From: Planococcus sp. 107-1
GTDB taxonomy: Bacteria; Bacillota; Bacilli; Bacillales_A; Planococcaceae
DNA: 64,000 nt
Assembly (NCBI RefSeq): GCF_021513255.1
Contig: NZ_CP090977.1
Coordinates: 2,790,001-2,854,000 of the forward strand
Reading direction: 5' to 3'
In this document: positions 28,680-39,451 of the stretch, piece by piece
How the letters are laid out: each line of letters opens with the position of its first letter
Numbering within the stretch: position 1 is the stretch's first letter
Notes under the pieces: model-generated
What the model was told of the DNA's origin: nothing
The model's database searches: none
The model's input: the letters and a program-made list of their open reading frames with translations, nothing else
Translations under genes and position numbers: made by a program

Positions 28680-29435
28680 TTAAAATGACAGCACCAAAGC
28701 AATTCCGGCACCTATCGCAAAAGCCGTCAGAAAAGCTTCCGCTCCTTTTGAAAGCCCCGAAACAAAATGGCCGGCCATCAAATCGCGGACGGCATTCGTG
28801 ATCAATAGCCCTGGCACCAGCGGCATGATTGAGCCGATAATGATGGTATCGAGATCAGTTCCATAGCCCGAATAGACCGCGAGCAACGCGAGAATTCCGA
28901 TTGCCAATGCTCCGATAAATTCCGCAAAGAACTTGACACGGGTTTGGATTAAAATCGTTTCAACTATGATAAAACCCGTTCCTCCAAATACAAAAGCGAA
29001 TGGCAAATCGCTCCAGCTGCCGCCAAGCAATATGAGAAAACAGCCGCTTGCCATGGCAGCCGCAAGGATTTGCAGCCATATATGAAATTTATAATTTGTC
29101 TGATCGATCACTTGCAATTCTTCATAAGCTTTTTGCAAGGTATATTCTCCAGCCACCAACCGACGCGAAACAGCGTTGACTAATGCCACCCGCTCCAAGT
29201 CTGTTTGCCGGTCATTGATGCGGACAAAACGGGTAGCCATTTCTTCCGTTGGCGAAAACATGATCCCCGTTGGTGTAACAAAACAATGCGAATGTGTCAT
29301 CTTTTGTGAAATTGCCATCCGGATCATCGTGTCTTCCACACGGTAAGTTTCTGCACCGTTTTCCATCAAAATCTTACCAGCCAATAAAAAACAATCCAGG
29401 GCAAGCTCGCGCCTTGTTTCTCCAATTTCAGCCAC
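28680..29435 (-). CDS. Threonine/serine exporter subunit, ThrE N-terminal (YjjP) type
   Basis: A 251-aa protein: a cytoplasmic part with the conserved GAETYRVEDTMIRM block, then five membrane helices with MPLVPGLLITNAVRDLM, the counterpart of the partner's PLVPG loop. The GTG at 29435 is preferred since AAGGAGG lies 8 nt upstream; the ATG at 29459 has none. First gene of the two-gene exporter operon. Confidence 0.85.
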   Translation of the reverse strand: MAEIGETRRELALDCFLLAGKILMENGAETYRVEDTMIRMAISQKMTHSHCFVTPTGIMFSPTEEMATRFVRINDRQTDLERVALVNAVSRRLVAGEYTLQKAYEELQVIDQTNYKFHIWLQILAAAMASGCFLILLGGSWSDLPFAFVFGGTGFIIVETILIQTRVKFFAEFIGALAIGILALLAVYSGYGTDLDTIIIGSIMPLVPGLLITNAVRDLMAGHFVSGLSKGAEAFLTAFAIGAGIALVLSF

Positions 29436-29490
29436 ATGCTTTCCCTCCTTACATTTCACAATTCATCATAACGCATTAACGCAAAAATAT

Positions 29491-29516
29491 AAACGCCTCT
29501 TAAGCCAGAGGCGTTT
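29491..29516 (-). terminator. Terminator of the alcohol dehydrogenase gene
   Basis: AAACGCCTCT, loop, AGAGGCGTTT, then a T run on the minus strand. Confidence 0.8.
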
Positions 29517-29542
29517 ATACTTTGTATTCCCATTATTCACTT

Positions 29543-30682
29543 TTAAGGTTTCAAAATAACTTTTGTGCAATCATCTGTGTGGTCATTGAAAATCTGATAA
29601 GCTTCGCTCGCTTTTTCAAGCGGCATAATATGAGAAATGATTTCTCGAGGATCAAATTCCCCGTTCTCAATTTTCTCGTAAAGCATTGGCATTAAGTGAA
29701 CGACTGGTGCTTGTCCCATTTTCATCGTAACATTACGCTCGAAAATATTGCCAAGCGGGAACATATTATAATTTAAGCCATAAACGCCAGTCAATTGAAT
29801 CGTACCGAATTTGCTTACTGCATCTTTTGCGATATCAATCGCACTTAACGTACCGCCTTGCAATTTCAATTTCTGCTGGACTGCTTCTGCCGGTGACTTC
29901 TTCCCATCCATTCCGACACAATCAATCACGACATGGGCTCCACCACTTGTAATTTCATGGATATAAGCACCCATATTATCGTGCTGCGAAAAGTCGAAAA
30001 CTTCTACGTTGTTCATTTCTTTCGCCTTTTGCATGCGATATGGAATTTCATCCACGGCAATAACACGCTTCGCGCCTTTCATCCACGCGAATTTTTGAGT
30101 CATTAAACCAATCGGTCCGCAGCCAAGTACGACTACTGTATCGCCTGGTTTAACGCCTGAATGTTCAACACTCCACCAAGCTGTCGGCAATACATCCGAC
30201 AAGAACAAGACAGATTCATCTTCTAACTCTGAAGATTCCGGAATGACGAATGGCAGGAAGTTTCCATAAGGAACTCGCAAGTACTCAGCTTGTCCGCCTT
30301 GATAATCCCCGTAGCGTTCTGTAAAGCCGAAATAGCCGCCTGTATCGAAATGCGGATTGCCGTTAGAATTATCACATTGGCTTTCCATGTCATGGGTGCA
30401 ATAATGGCACTGCCCGCAACTTACGTTAAATGGCAGAACAATGCGGTCGCCTTTTTTCACTTTCGTGACTTCAGGTCCGACTTCTTCAACAATCCCCATC
30501 GGTTCGTGTCCGATGACGTAATCTTTTCTGGCAGGCAATGCTCCTTGGTACATATGCAAATCCGAACCGCAAATCGCTGTAGAAGTGATTTTCACAATGA
30601 TATCGTCTTTTTTCAAAAGCTCCGGGTCTTTCACATTCTTGACTCTCATATCCTTGACGCCTTGAAACGTTACTGCTTTCAT
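29543..30682 (-). CDS. Zinc-dependent alcohol dehydrogenase
   Basis: A 379-aa medium-chain dehydrogenase. AICGSDLHMYQG and GHEPMGIVEEVG give the catalytic zinc ligands, CGQCHYCTHDMESQC the four structural-zinc cysteines, and VVLGCGPIGLM the NAD(P) loop. The length and the insert after the structural zinc resemble the glutathione-independent formaldehyde dehydrogenase-like branch. Substrate not determinable. ATG 30682 follows GGAGGG. Single gene. Confidence 0.88.
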   Translation of the reverse strand: MKAVTFQGVKDMRVKNVKDPELLKKDDIIVKITSTAICGSDLHMYQGALPARKDYVIGHEPMGIVEEVGPEVTKVKKGDRIVLPFNVSCGQCHYCTHDMESQCDNSNGNPHFDTGGYFGFTERYGDYQGGQAEYLRVPYGNFLPFVIPESSELEDESVLFLSDVLPTAWWSVEHSGVKPGDTVVVLGCGPIGLMTQKFAWMKGAKRVIAVDEIPYRMQKAKEMNNVEVFDFSQHDNMGAYIHEITSGGAHVVIDCVGMDGKKSPAEAVQQKLKLQGGTLSAIDIAKDAVSKFGTIQLTGVYGLNYNMFPLGNIFERNVTMKMGQAPVVHLMPMLYEKIENGEFDPREIISHIMPLEKASEAYQIFNDHTDDCTKVILKP

Positions 30683-30751
30683 CCATATCCCTCCATTTTT
30701 CAGAATACTTCACTTCTTCCCTATTTCGAATAAAAAAAAACGTCAAAAAAA

Positions 30752-30780
30752 GCACGGGGAAGATCTTTTCTTCCCCGTGC
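30752..30780 (-). terminator. Terminator of the beta-propeller gene
   Basis: GCACGGGGAAGA and TCTTCCCCGTGC around a 5-nt loop, followed on the minus strand by TTTTTTT. Confidence 0.9.
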
Positions 30781-30783
30781 CGC

Positions 30784-32928
30784 TTATTTGTAGCTTAAAG
30801 TTTGGATCAGTTTGAAATCATTCAACCCGTAGCTAGTGATTTCACTATTCGCGATTGTGTACAAGCTGTCATCAACATAAAGAAGTCGTTGGACGCTCGT
30901 TTCCCAATCTTCATATTGCATCGTAGAATCTTTTATCAAATCGGCCGCTTTTTCAATTCCTTCTGGTGTGATGGTAAAGAGCATGGCTCCCGAACCTTGG
31001 TATCGAATAGAGTCGTTTTCGCCTTCTGTATACGCTGCAACCGGGAAGCCGTAAAGATTCGATGCTGTATGGGTAAATAAGGCTTTATGGTCGTATTGCA
31101 AGGGCGAATACGTTCCCGGACCGCCAATGATTTCCGTATCTTTTTCCAACGGATTGCTGAAGTCGCTGACGTCGAATAAAGAAATCTTCATGCCGCCGGT
31201 TACAACTCTCGGCTCTTCGCCTTTGACCGGTTCGAGTTTTGTGTCATAGCCGAAGCCAATTAAATGATTTTCATCCAAGGGGTGAAGATAGTTTGAAAAT
31301 CCAGGAATTTTCAATTCTCCTAGCACTTTAGGTGAAGACGGGGCTGATACATCAATGACGAATAAAGGATCCGTTTCTTTAAATGTGACCATATACGCTT
31401 TATCTCCCATGAAACGGGCCGAGTAGATTCGTTCCCCTTGTGCCAAATCCTCTACAGATCCAATTTGCTTCATGCCTCCGTCCAATACGAATAAGTGATT
31501 TTTAGAAGGTGCTGCCTCATCCCAGGCAAATCCTTCCGTCGTGACCACCCGGAAATAGCCATTGTACTCATCCATTGAAAATTGATTCAGCAACGTTCCT
31601 GCAACTTCATTGGAAGCAACAAATTCCACGCTTTCTCCTTCTAGATGAAATTTGAAGATTTCCGTATTGGCTGATTGAGGCTGCCATACGGACATATCCG
31701 GGCCATCGTCTTGTTCTGCTTCATCGATCGGCATATAAACGGAAGCCGTAATATAGAGATTTTCGGCATTCATGTACATCTGTTCACTTCCGCCCAAATA
31801 GCCTTCGGTTGAAATAGAGTTTTCGGTTGGGTCCGTTAAATCAATCGCGGTTATGAGACTGTAATTGCCTTCCATCGTCCCTGGAAGGATGGATAAATTT
31901 TCATAAGGCAATGGCTGCAATTCCTCACCATTATTGGAATCGTAATGGTGAGGACGCAATTCCGGATCTTTCTGCTCTTCCATGATCCAATAATCCGGAT
32001 AGACATTCGTTACAAAATACAGCATCGCTCCTGTCAACCGCGCGCCGTTCAGGTTGCCTTCAGTTCCGAATTCACGAATCAACTGCGGAGATGCGGGATT
32101 TTCAATATCATACAGATAGACAGAAGTCAGGCCGATATGTGGTTGATAATCATTGATTTTGCCTTCGGTCGGCAAAACGGAATACTGACTCCCCAATACG
32201 ACAAGCGTGTTTTCGGACAAAAACAATTGCTGGGGATACATATCCTTCTTAAACAGGAGTTTGGCTGCTACGCTCATTTCTGCCGGATTTCTGACATCCG
32301 ATATCACTACTGATGAATCGCTGATTGAATAAACGAAAGAACCGTCCGTTTTCACAAGATCTGCCTCATCTACCCCTTCTACTTGATTGTTCGTAGATGA
32401 AAAATCCCCGCTCTCGCCGCCGGCAGCATCTGACGAGCTGGATTCTTCGGTAGCCATGGAGTCAGTTGCACCGCTAGTAGTACTTCCATCACTTTGTTGC
32501 TGCAATTCAAGCAACCGGGCAAAATACGCTTTCAATTCATCTTCATTTGAAAGGTTCTTCAATTCTTCCTGCACGACAAAAGAAATTTCTGACAGAGCCA
32601 AACTCTTTAATAAGCTTCCTCTAACCGCAGTTTTTTTGATATGGAGCTTGTATTCTCCTGTTGCCAGCAAAGGAATTTCAATCGTCTTGCCATTTTTAAG
32701 AAGCGTCATTTCTGCATCGACCGGCTCTCCACTCGAATCCGTCAAGTACAAATCACCTTTTTCAATCGCATCCGGATTCAGCGGCGAAGAAAAATTCGCC
32801 TTCCATCCTTGGTCAGCCAAAGCAATCGAAGAGGCACTGACTGTCACTTTATCCATCATAAAAGCGACAGCCAATCCAATAATCGCAACTGCCGCTGCTG
32901 CGATTAACCACGCACTCCTTTTCTTCAT
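30784..32928 (-). CDS. Membrane-anchored beta-propeller-domain protein
   Basis: A 714-aa exported protein: signal anchor at residues 8-27, then an Ig-like region to about 120 (Leu-rich KSLALSEISFVVQ at its end). A helical and Ser/Thr-rich linker runs to about 180, and then a long beta-propeller of the 'Beta_propel' family starting at NNQVEGVDEADLVKTDGSF. The repeated D-V-S/N-P-x-x-P pattern (e.g. VIDVSAPSSPKVLGELKI) is typical of the blades. It acts outside the membrane; role unknown, possibly protein binding or proteolysis control. Monocistronic with a strong terminator. Confidence 0.85.
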   Translation of the reverse strand: MKKRSAWLIAAAAVAIIGLAVAFMMDKVTVSASSIALADQGWKANFSSPLNPDAIEKGDLYLTDSSGEPVDAEMTLLKNGKTIEIPLLATGEYKLHIKKTAVRGSLLKSLALSEISFVVQEELKNLSNEDELKAYFARLLELQQQSDGSTTSGATDSMATEESSSSDAAGGESGDFSSTNNQVEGVDEADLVKTDGSFVYSISDSSVVISDVRNPAEMSVAAKLLFKKDMYPQQLFLSENTLVVLGSQYSVLPTEGKINDYQPHIGLTSVYLYDIENPASPQLIREFGTEGNLNGARLTGAMLYFVTNVYPDYWIMEEQKDPELRPHHYDSNNGEELQPLPYENLSILPGTMEGNYSLITAIDLTDPTENSISTEGYLGGSEQMYMNAENLYITASVYMPIDEAEQDDGPDMSVWQPQSANTEIFKFHLEGESVEFVASNEVAGTLLNQFSMDEYNGYFRVVTTEGFAWDEAAPSKNHLFVLDGGMKQIGSVEDLAQGERIYSARFMGDKAYMVTFKETDPLFVIDVSAPSSPKVLGELKIPGFSNYLHPLDENHLIGFGYDTKLEPVKGEEPRVVTGGMKISLFDVSDFSNPLEKDTEIIGGPGTYSPLQYDHKALFTHTASNLYGFPVAAYTEGENDSIRYQGSGAMLFTITPEGIEKAADLIKDSTMQYEDWETSVQRLLYVDDSLYTIANSEITSYGLNDFKLIQTLSYK

Positions 32929-32953
32929 CTTAACCCCGCCCTTTCATCCGCCT

Positions 32954-34176
32954 TTATCCATTAGACAGAAGTTCGGTAAAAAAGTTACAAAATTCTTTAT
33001 TTAATTTTGAGAGCCTTTCGGAATGTCTCCATAAACACTTGCGGGGATTCTGCGGATTTACCGCCGCCTTGCACAAATCCGCGTTTCCTCCGCCTTTCCC
33101 ATCCGTCAACGCCAATAACTCAGGTAAAATTCCTTTCATATTGCCTTCCGCATTCTCTCCTTTTGCACCGACAAAACGGACATCTTCTCCGTCTATAGAA
33201 ATGAATAAGAGATAGGCGTCTGGATTTTGTGCACTAACCAGACGGGCCAGTTGCTGAATTTCTTTGATGGGACGTCCATGAAAAATTTGTTCGATAACTG
33301 TTCCGGTTTCAGAAGCCAAGCTTTCGGCTTCTTTTTCAAGGAGCTGTTGCTGCAGCTCCTTCATCTTTTTCTCGTTTGCCGCTTTTTCTTTTAATAATTC
33401 CGAGGCCGCATTTCCTAATTCCGCAACCGGTGCATTCATCTGTTTGACCAATTCGTCCGTTGTAGCGGCCAATAGCCGGAAATAATCCATTGCCCGATAT
33501 CCGCATAAAAAGTAAATTCTCGTTCCGCCTTTTGCTTTTTCATTGCTAATAATTTTAATCAGTCCGATATCCGCTGTGTTTTTCGGATGGGTTCCTCCAC
33601 ATGCATTCAAATCCACTCCATCGATAGACACTAATCGGATATCGCCCTCCACAGCGGGCGGTTTCCGCAAGTTCATTCCTTGGGACTGCTCTTGTGTCAC
33701 CCACTCGGTTTCAATTGGCAGATGCCGGCGAATCACATCATTCGCTTTCTTTTCAACTGCCTCAAGAGTCACCGCATCAATGGAAGGCGTATTCAAATCA
33801 ATGGACACCGCTCTTCCCCAAGATGAAAACTGGTTGTTTTCATCTGATGGAAATCATCAAAAATCGCACTCAGTACATGTTGCCCAGCATGCTGCTGCAT
33901 ATGGTCAAATCTTCTTTTCCAATCAATTTCAGCTTCGTACTGGCCGGGTGGAACTGGGGACTCGGTGTAATGGAGAATTTCTCCGTCTAGGGTTTGGACA
34001 TTCGTTACTTGAACTTCTCCGATTCTGCCTGTGTCTGCAGGCTGGCCGCCGCCTTCAGGATAAAAGCAGGTCTGGTCCAGAACTGCATAAAAGCCAACAC
34101 TGTTTTGGCCATTCCTATTCACTCTTACAATTGCCTTTTTCATTTCCGGGTCCTGATAATATAGTTTTTCAGTCAT
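32954..34176 (-). pseudogene. Alanyl-tRNA editing protein AlaX (long form), one-base frameshift
   Basis: The first frame (from ATG 34176, after AAGGA) has YPEGGGQPADTG and the zinc motif HMQQHAGQHVLSA. The second has CGGTHPKNTADIG, the other zinc ligands, and a DHHA1 domain at the end. Together they form a long AlaX, a stand-alone enzyme that removes Ser or Gly from tRNA-Ala. The frame breaks at 33808-33809: GG on the coding strand should be GGG, giving GEERVSIDLN. Repair gives 407 residues. The zinc residues survive on both sides, so I expect a functional gene. Confidence 0.85.
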
Positions 34177-34372
34177 TTGAATTCCTTCTTTCCATTGAAT
34201 TGAATACAGAGGCTTGAGTTTATGATTTCCTGGTTAGTGGAAAACATTCTATAAAGACAGTATGTAATCATTGCGGCAATCCGCTTTTCCATTAAAGGAT
34301 GTTACCTAGTAATCAGCTGATAACTTCCATTCTGTCATCACTATATCAGGAAGCCAATTAGGAGGAAACGAA

Positions 34373-35284
34373 ATGCCGAGATTTGAACGTTCGGTTTTAT
34401 TGTATAACGGGGCGGCTGGAGCGTCCACGAACCAGGAAATTTTGCCGTTGGTTATCGGCCCACTTGCTAAAGCATCCAAGAATCTGATCTTAGTCCAAAC
34501 TGAAACAAAAGAAGAATTTGAAGAAGCCTGCATCAGGCATGCAGATTCTGCCGATGTGCTTTTCGTCGCAGGCGGCGACGGCACTGTACATTCTGCTGTC
34601 CAGGCCCTCTGCTATCTCGAAAATGCGCCGATTTTGGGAATTTTGCCTGGAGGGACATGCAATGACTTTGCGCGCACATTGGATATTCCACTTGCACTTG
34701 ATGAAGCTGCGCAAGCTTTAGCTGATGGGGAAATTAAGAACGTGGATATCGCTTTAGCCAACAATCATTCGTTTTTGAATTTTGCGGGCATCGGCTTGAT
34801 CACTGACGCTTCATCGAATATTGATCCAAATTTAAAAGAACGCTATGGAAAACTTAGCTATTTCATGAGTGCCTTGCAAATGATGAGACAAGCTGAAAGT
34901 TTTGTAGTCAATTTGGAAATTGACGGTATCCACTACAGCGAAAATGCAGTTCTCGTTTTAGTCATGAATGGTAAATCCATCGGCACCCATGCGTTTCCTT
35001 TAGCCGAGATCGATCCAACAGATGGACTGCTCGATATCTTTGTCATTCAAACATCCTCCATTGCAGCAATTCGTGAATGGTTCTCGCTTTCTCAACCCGA
35101 TATTACTGCAGATGAACTGGAGCATATCACCCATTTCAAAGGGAAAGATATTGTTCTCAAAACAGAGACGGATATGGATGTGGATACAGACGGGGAGATT
35201 TATCTCAAAACTCCTTTAGAAATAAAGATTCAGCCTCAAAATATAAAAATGCTTGTCCCCAAAGTGCAGGAACAAGCATTTTAA
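34373..35284 (+). CDS. Diacylglycerol kinase-family lipid kinase (YegS/BmrU-like)
   Basis: A 303-aa soluble lipid kinase: the nucleotide loop VAGGDGTVHSAV is at about residue 67, and GILPGGTCNDFARTL at about 90. A C-terminal beta domain contains the acidic DMDVDTDGE turn. Such enzymes phosphorylate diacylglycerol or related lipids with ATP at the inner membrane face. AGGAGG precedes the ATG. It has its own terminator. Confidence 0.88.
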   Translation: MPRFERSVLLYNGAAGASTNQEILPLVIGPLAKASKNLILVQTETKEEFEEACIRHADSADVLFVAGGDGTVHSAVQALCYLENAPILGILPGGTCNDFARTLDIPLALDEAAQALADGEIKNVDIALANNHSFLNFAGIGLITDASSNIDPNLKERYGKLSYFMSALQMMRQAESFVVNLEIDGIHYSENAVLVLVMNGKSIGTHAFPLAEIDPTDGLLDIFVIQTSSIAAIREWFSLSQPDITADELEHITHFKGKDIVLKTETDMDVDTDGEIYLKTPLEIKIQPQNIKMLVPKVQEQAF

Positions 35285-35285
35285 G

Positions 35286-35316
35286 AAAAACCGGCCATTC
35301 GAGTGGCCGGTTTTTT
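35286..35316. terminator. Bidirectional terminator
   Basis: AAAAACCGGCCA, loop TTCGAG, TGGCCGGTTTTTT between convergent genes. Confidence 0.9.
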
Positions 35317-36510
35317 CAATCTTCAAATGGCCAAGCTGGCAGCATCTGATTCAGTTTTCGGTCTTCGCGCTTTCCGAGCACGTAATCCGCTTGCATTAAG
35401 GTATGGATTTCACGCGTTCCTTCATAAATTACCGGAGCTTTTGAATTTCGCAGGAACCGAGCAACCGGGTATTCATCCGAATAGCCGTATGCGCCATGGA
35501 TCTGCACAGCATCATCAGCTGCCTGATTGGCAAAATCACAAGCCTGCCACTTAGCGAGTGAAGTCTCTCGCGTATTCCGGATTCCTTTGTTCTTCATTTC
35601 ACCCGCTCTGTAGACGAGTAAGCGGCTCATCTGAAAACCAGCTTCCATTTTAGCAATCATTTGCTGGACCAATTGATGTTCACCAATCGGCTTGCCGAAT
35701 GTCGAACGCGACTGGCAATACTTCACGCTTTCTTCAATGCATGCCATCAATAAGCCGCAAGCTCCTGCCGCGACGGTAAAGCGGCCATTATCCAATGAAG
35801 CCATGGCAATTTTAAAACCTTCCCCTTCTTCGCCAAGGCGGTTGCCGACAGGAATTCGCACATCTTCAAAGAAAAGTTCCCCTGTATTGCCCGAGCGTAT
35901 ACCGTATTTTCCCTTGATCGCTTTTGATGAAAACCCTTCTCTTGAACGCTCGACGATAAAAGCGCTGATTCCTTTATGCTTCAATGATTTATCGGTATAT
36001 GCGAAAACGATAAAATGATCGGCCACATCACATAAAGAAATCCAGGTTTTTTGGCCATTTAAGACATATTCATCGCCTTCGCGTTTAGCAGTAGTCGAAA
36101 GCGCTGAAACGTCCGACCCCGCCTCCCGGCTCAGTCAAACCGAATGCCCCAATCTTTTCACCTTTTGCCTGTGGAACCAAAAACTGCTCTTTTTGTTCTT
36201 CAGTCCCCCATTGGAGAAGGGACATGGAATTCAAGCCGGTGTGGACAGAAACTGCAGTACGGAAAGCAGTATCTCCCCGTTCAAGCTCTTCACAAACGAT
36301 CGCCAGCGAATTATAATCCATTCCGCTGCCGCCGTATTTTTCCGGGATGCATACGCCCATCAGCCCAAGATCTGCAAGCCGCTTCCAAATTGCCGGATCG
36401 AATGCGCCGCCTGTATCCCATTCAGCGATATGGGGTAAAATTTCATCATCAACAAACTTTCGGACGGTTTGCCGCAATAACACTTGTTCGGATGAAAAAT
36501 CGAAATCCAC
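35316..36510 (-). pseudogene. Acyl-CoA dehydrogenase, one-base frameshift
   Basis: The N-terminal frame, from GTG 36510 behind AAGGAGAGGG, gives SSEQVLLRQTVRKFVDDEI and PEKYGGSGMDYN, and the FAD-contact GAFGLTEPGG. The C-terminal frame has the Q-IHGAYGYSDEYPVARFLR helix and the catalytic Glu in PVIYEGTREIH. An extra base in the C4 run at 36117-36120 breaks the frame; removing it gives 397 residues. It lies 22 nt after the lysine dehydrogenase gene in the same operon. From that context it may act as a glutaryl-CoA dehydrogenase, but its acyl specificity is inferred only. Confidence 0.85.
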
Positions 36511-36532
36511 AAAAGCCCTCTCCTTCCATACG

Positions 36533-37699
36533 TCAGCTTTGATAAGCTGAACGATGAACCGTTTCTTTGATTTCCACACCGCGCTTTGCCATTTCCTCGA
36601 TGTATTCAGCCCCCGGAACAATAAGTTCTGGCGGATAAGAACCTTTTCTGTCGATAATCCCCTCTCCGATCATCTGGGCAACTGCTGAAATCGTATAGGC
36701 AGTAGCGCGAGCCATTGCCGTCACGCCTGTTTCTTGATCTCTTACCGTAATCATTGTGTATTCAAACGTCAATGTTTCCTCATTTTTCAGCCCGGAAACC
36801 AGAACCCGTAGAAGCACGGCATCCTGTTTATCGCCAAGCTCTGTAATCGGCGTGAGGACTTCCCTTAATACATCTCTCAACTTGATTTGGTTTCCGGCAA
36901 TGGTAACGGTTTTATCACGATCCGTAAATCCTAAGTCGACGAGGAGTTTGAATTTTTCTGCATGCCCTTTATAGCGAAGCGTCTTGTATTCCAATGTTTC
37001 AACGTCTTCAAAAGTTTCGGTCAATGTCGAAGTTCCTCCGGAAGTGTGGAATGCTTCGAGTTCGCCAAAACCTTCAAATTCGATATGTTCGATTTCAGAT
37101 AATGAATCCACTTCCAGCAGTTCGCCACGGCGAATGACGTGAGAAGGATCGGTATAATGGTCAAATACGCCATCCAGTGAAAAAACATGATTGTATTCAA
37201 GCGGCGGTTCCGGATCTACCGGTATTCCACCTACATACAACTTGATGTCTTGAACTTGGTCAAGTTTGCTTGCCCCGTATCCACTCAGGATATTAATCAT
37301 TCCGGGAGCTACGCCTAAATCCGGAATCAGTGTCACACCTTTGTTTTCCGCTTCTTCGTGCATACTTAGCACTGCGTCTGTTGCGCCGCCAATATGTCCG
37401 CCTAAATCGACTGAATGCACACCACATTCGATTGCCAAGCGCGCGACTTTTTCATTAAACGTATAAAACAGCGCATTGATGACGACATCCGCTTTCGAAA
37501 TGACAGCTTTCAGAGCCTCATCATCATTAGCATCAAGATAAATAGCTTCGAGTTTCGCGCTGCCTAAATGTTCAACGAACAAATCAGCCTGCGCTACATT
37601 CAAATCAGCTAAATACACTTTTTCCACTTTTTCATTGGCAATCAAATCTCCTGCTGCTTGTTTCCCCATCAACCCTGCACCCAATACTGCGATTTTCAT
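36533..37699 (-). CDS. Saccharopine dehydrogenase-family protein, probable lysine 6-dehydrogenase
   Basis: A 388-aa oxidoreductase with an N-terminal NAD(P) Rossmann loop ([15 protein letters not shown]) and the [14 protein letters not shown] and [13 protein letters not shown] blocks of the saccharopine dehydrogenase family. Length and form fit lysine 6-dehydrogenase, which deaminates the epsilon-amino group to allysine (2-aminoadipate semialdehyde). The upstream aldehyde dehydrogenase could oxidise that product. ATG 37699 is chosen over 37705 because GGGG lies 7 nt upstream. Middle gene of a three-gene operon. Confidence 0.75.
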   Translation of the reverse strand: MKIAVLGAGLMGKQAAGDLIANEKVEKVYLADLNVAQADLFVEHLGSAKLEAIYLDANDDEALKAVISKADVVINALFYTFNEKVARLAIECGVHSVDLGGHIGGATDAVLSMHEEAENKGVTLIPDLGVAPGMINILSGYGASKLDQVQDIKLYVGGIPVDPEPPLEYNHVFSLDGVFDHYTDPSHVIRRGELLEVDSLSEIEHIEFEGFGELEAFHTSGGTSTLTETFEDVETLEYKTLRYKGHAEKFKLLVDLGFTDRDKTVTIAGNQIKLRDVLREVLTPITELGDKQDAVLLRVLVSGLKNEETLTFEYTMITVRDQETGVTAMARATAYTISAVAQMIGEGIIDRKGSYPPELIVPGAEYIEEMAKRGVEIKETVHRSAYQS

Positions 37700-37719
37700 C
37701 GTCATTCCCCTTTCCGGAT

Positions 37720-39200
37720 TCAGATATCATTATCAATTTGTGCACGCTGCAATTTCCGCTGTAGTCGACATAGATGCTCTTCCATTCCGTAAACACGTCT
37801 AGAGCTGCGACCCCCGAATCGCGGTGGCCATTGCCTGTTCCTTTCGTGCCTCCGAACGGCAAGTGGATTTCAGCGCCGGTTGTCCCTGCGTTAATGTAGA
37901 CGATGCCCGTATCCAGGTCACGCTGCGCTTTAAAGACCCGATTGACATCTGCCGTATAAATGGAACTGGACAGCCCGTAAATAACGCCGTTATTCACTTC
38001 GATCGCTTCATCGAATCCATCAACTTCAATTATGGAAACGACCGGTCCGAAAATTTCTTCTTGGGCGATGCGCATTTCAGGCGTCACGCCTGTAAACAAT
38101 GTCGGTGCGTAATAGTTCCCTTTATCGTAAGTCCCGCCTTTTAGCGTTTCTCCTCCGACAAGCAGCGTTGCCCCTTCCTGTTGCCCGATTTCTACATAAG
38201 AATGGATTTTCTCCAACGCTTTTTGATTGATCACCGGCCCTACTTTTACGGATTCATCTATTCCATCACCAATCGTCAATGTTTCCATTTTTTCCAAAAG
38301 ACGTTTTTGCAGTTCTTCTTTTGCATCTTTATGGACAATCACCCTGCTGCAGGCCGTGCATCGCTGGCCAGCAGTTCCGAAAGCACTCCACAATATCCCT
38401 TCAACTGCCAGATCAAGGTCTGCATCTTCCATAACAATCACGGCGTTCTTTCCACCCATTTCTAGAGACACTTTCTTCAGATGGCGTCCGCCCATTTCTG
38501 CTACTTGCCGCCCTGTATCCGTAGACCCGGTAAATGAAATAACCCGAATATCCGGATGTTCGATCATTGCCGTACCAACCTCGGAACCTGCGCCAAAGAC
38601 AATATTGGCAACCCCTTCCGGAAGTCCGACTTCCTCAAAAATCTTCGCCATTTCATAAGCCATCATTGGCGTTTCAGTAGCGGGCTTCCATAAGAACGTA
38701 TTTCCTCCGACGATGGCAGGAAAAGATTTCCATGTGGCAATGGCTACAGGGAAATTCCAAGGAGTAATGAGACCCACAACGCCGATTGGGGCACGAACAC
38801 TCATCGCGAATTTATCGGCTAGCTCTGATGGCGTGGTTTCACCAAACATCCGCCGGCCCTCACCTGCCATATAATAGGCCATATCAATTCCTTCTTGCAC
38901 TTCTCCGCGTCCTTCTTCGATTACCTTGCCCATCTCTTTGGTGAGCACTTGCGCCAGATGTTCTTTTCTTTCTTTCATCAAACGGCCAATTTCGTATAAA
39001 TAATCTGCTCTTTTAGGAGCAGGAACCTTAGCCCATGTTTTTTGCGCCAGCTTTGCCGCTTTAGCCGCTTCATCTACTTCGGCTTTTGTGGACATCTGAA
39101 CCTGCGCTAACTCCTCACCTGTCGCTGGATTTAATACAGGCGTAAATTTCGCATTTTGTGGATCTTGCCATTTTCCATTGATAAAGTTAACCAATTTCAT
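37720..39200 (-). CDS. Aldehyde dehydrogenase (probable aminoadipate-semialdehyde), C-terminal frameshift
   Basis: A typical NAD(P) aldehyde dehydrogenase: [37 protein letters not shown] with the general base Glu, and [10 protein letters not shown] with the catalytic Cys. As written the frame runs on to 37632, into the next gene, with an atypical tail after VDYSG. One more base in the T3 run at 37753-37755 gives [16 protein letters not shown] and a stop at 37720, leaving room for the next gene's ribosome site; total 493 aa. ATG 39200 follows GGAGGGG by 8 nt. It heads the lysine-catabolic operon under a cre site. Confidence 0.85.
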
Positions 39201-39227
39201 ATTCATATCCCCTCCGCTGCAAATATA

Positions 39228-39242
39228 TGTAACCGCTTTCAT
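39228..39242 (-). promoter_or_regulatory. cre site (CcpA operator) upstream of the lysine-catabolic operon
   Basis: Minus strand ATGAAAGCGGTTACA matches the WTGNAANCGNWWNCW consensus at every position and lies 28 nt before the first start codon, where CcpA would block transcription in rich carbon supply. Confidence 0.7.
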
Positions 39243-39402
39243 TATCATTATTTCATAAGGTACAGGAGAATCCTACCCCTTTACAGCTAAAATTCAAAAT
39301 TTTCTTTTATTTTACTGTTATGTGAATAGCCCTGCTTTTCATAAGCGTTTGGACATTTTGATGTGAACAAATAGCCATTTCTATGAAATTGCTCGAAATC
39401 TA

Positions 39403-39433
39403 TTGACACTAACGGTGCGTCATAGTCTAATCT
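39403..39433 (+). promoter_or_regulatory. MerR-type promoter with 19-bp spacer
   Basis: TTGACA (39403-39408) and TAATCT (39428-39433) are 19 bp apart. The spacer holds a dyad GAC...ACGGTGCGT...GTC. Overlong spacers with a central dyad are the hallmark of promoters remodelled by MerR proteins; the gene behind it encodes one. Confidence 0.65.
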
Positions 39434-39451
39434 AGAAGAAGAGGTGATCAT

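Noticed and set aside
33543..34217. 224-codon plus-strand frame opposite AlaX
   Set aside because: Antisense shadow across a recognised tRNA-editing gene; no domain or ribosome site.
37632..37719. Long overlap between aldehyde dehydrogenase and lysine dehydrogenase genes
   Set aside because: The overlap disappears once one base is restored at 37753-37755; the repaired stop sits just before the next ribosome site.
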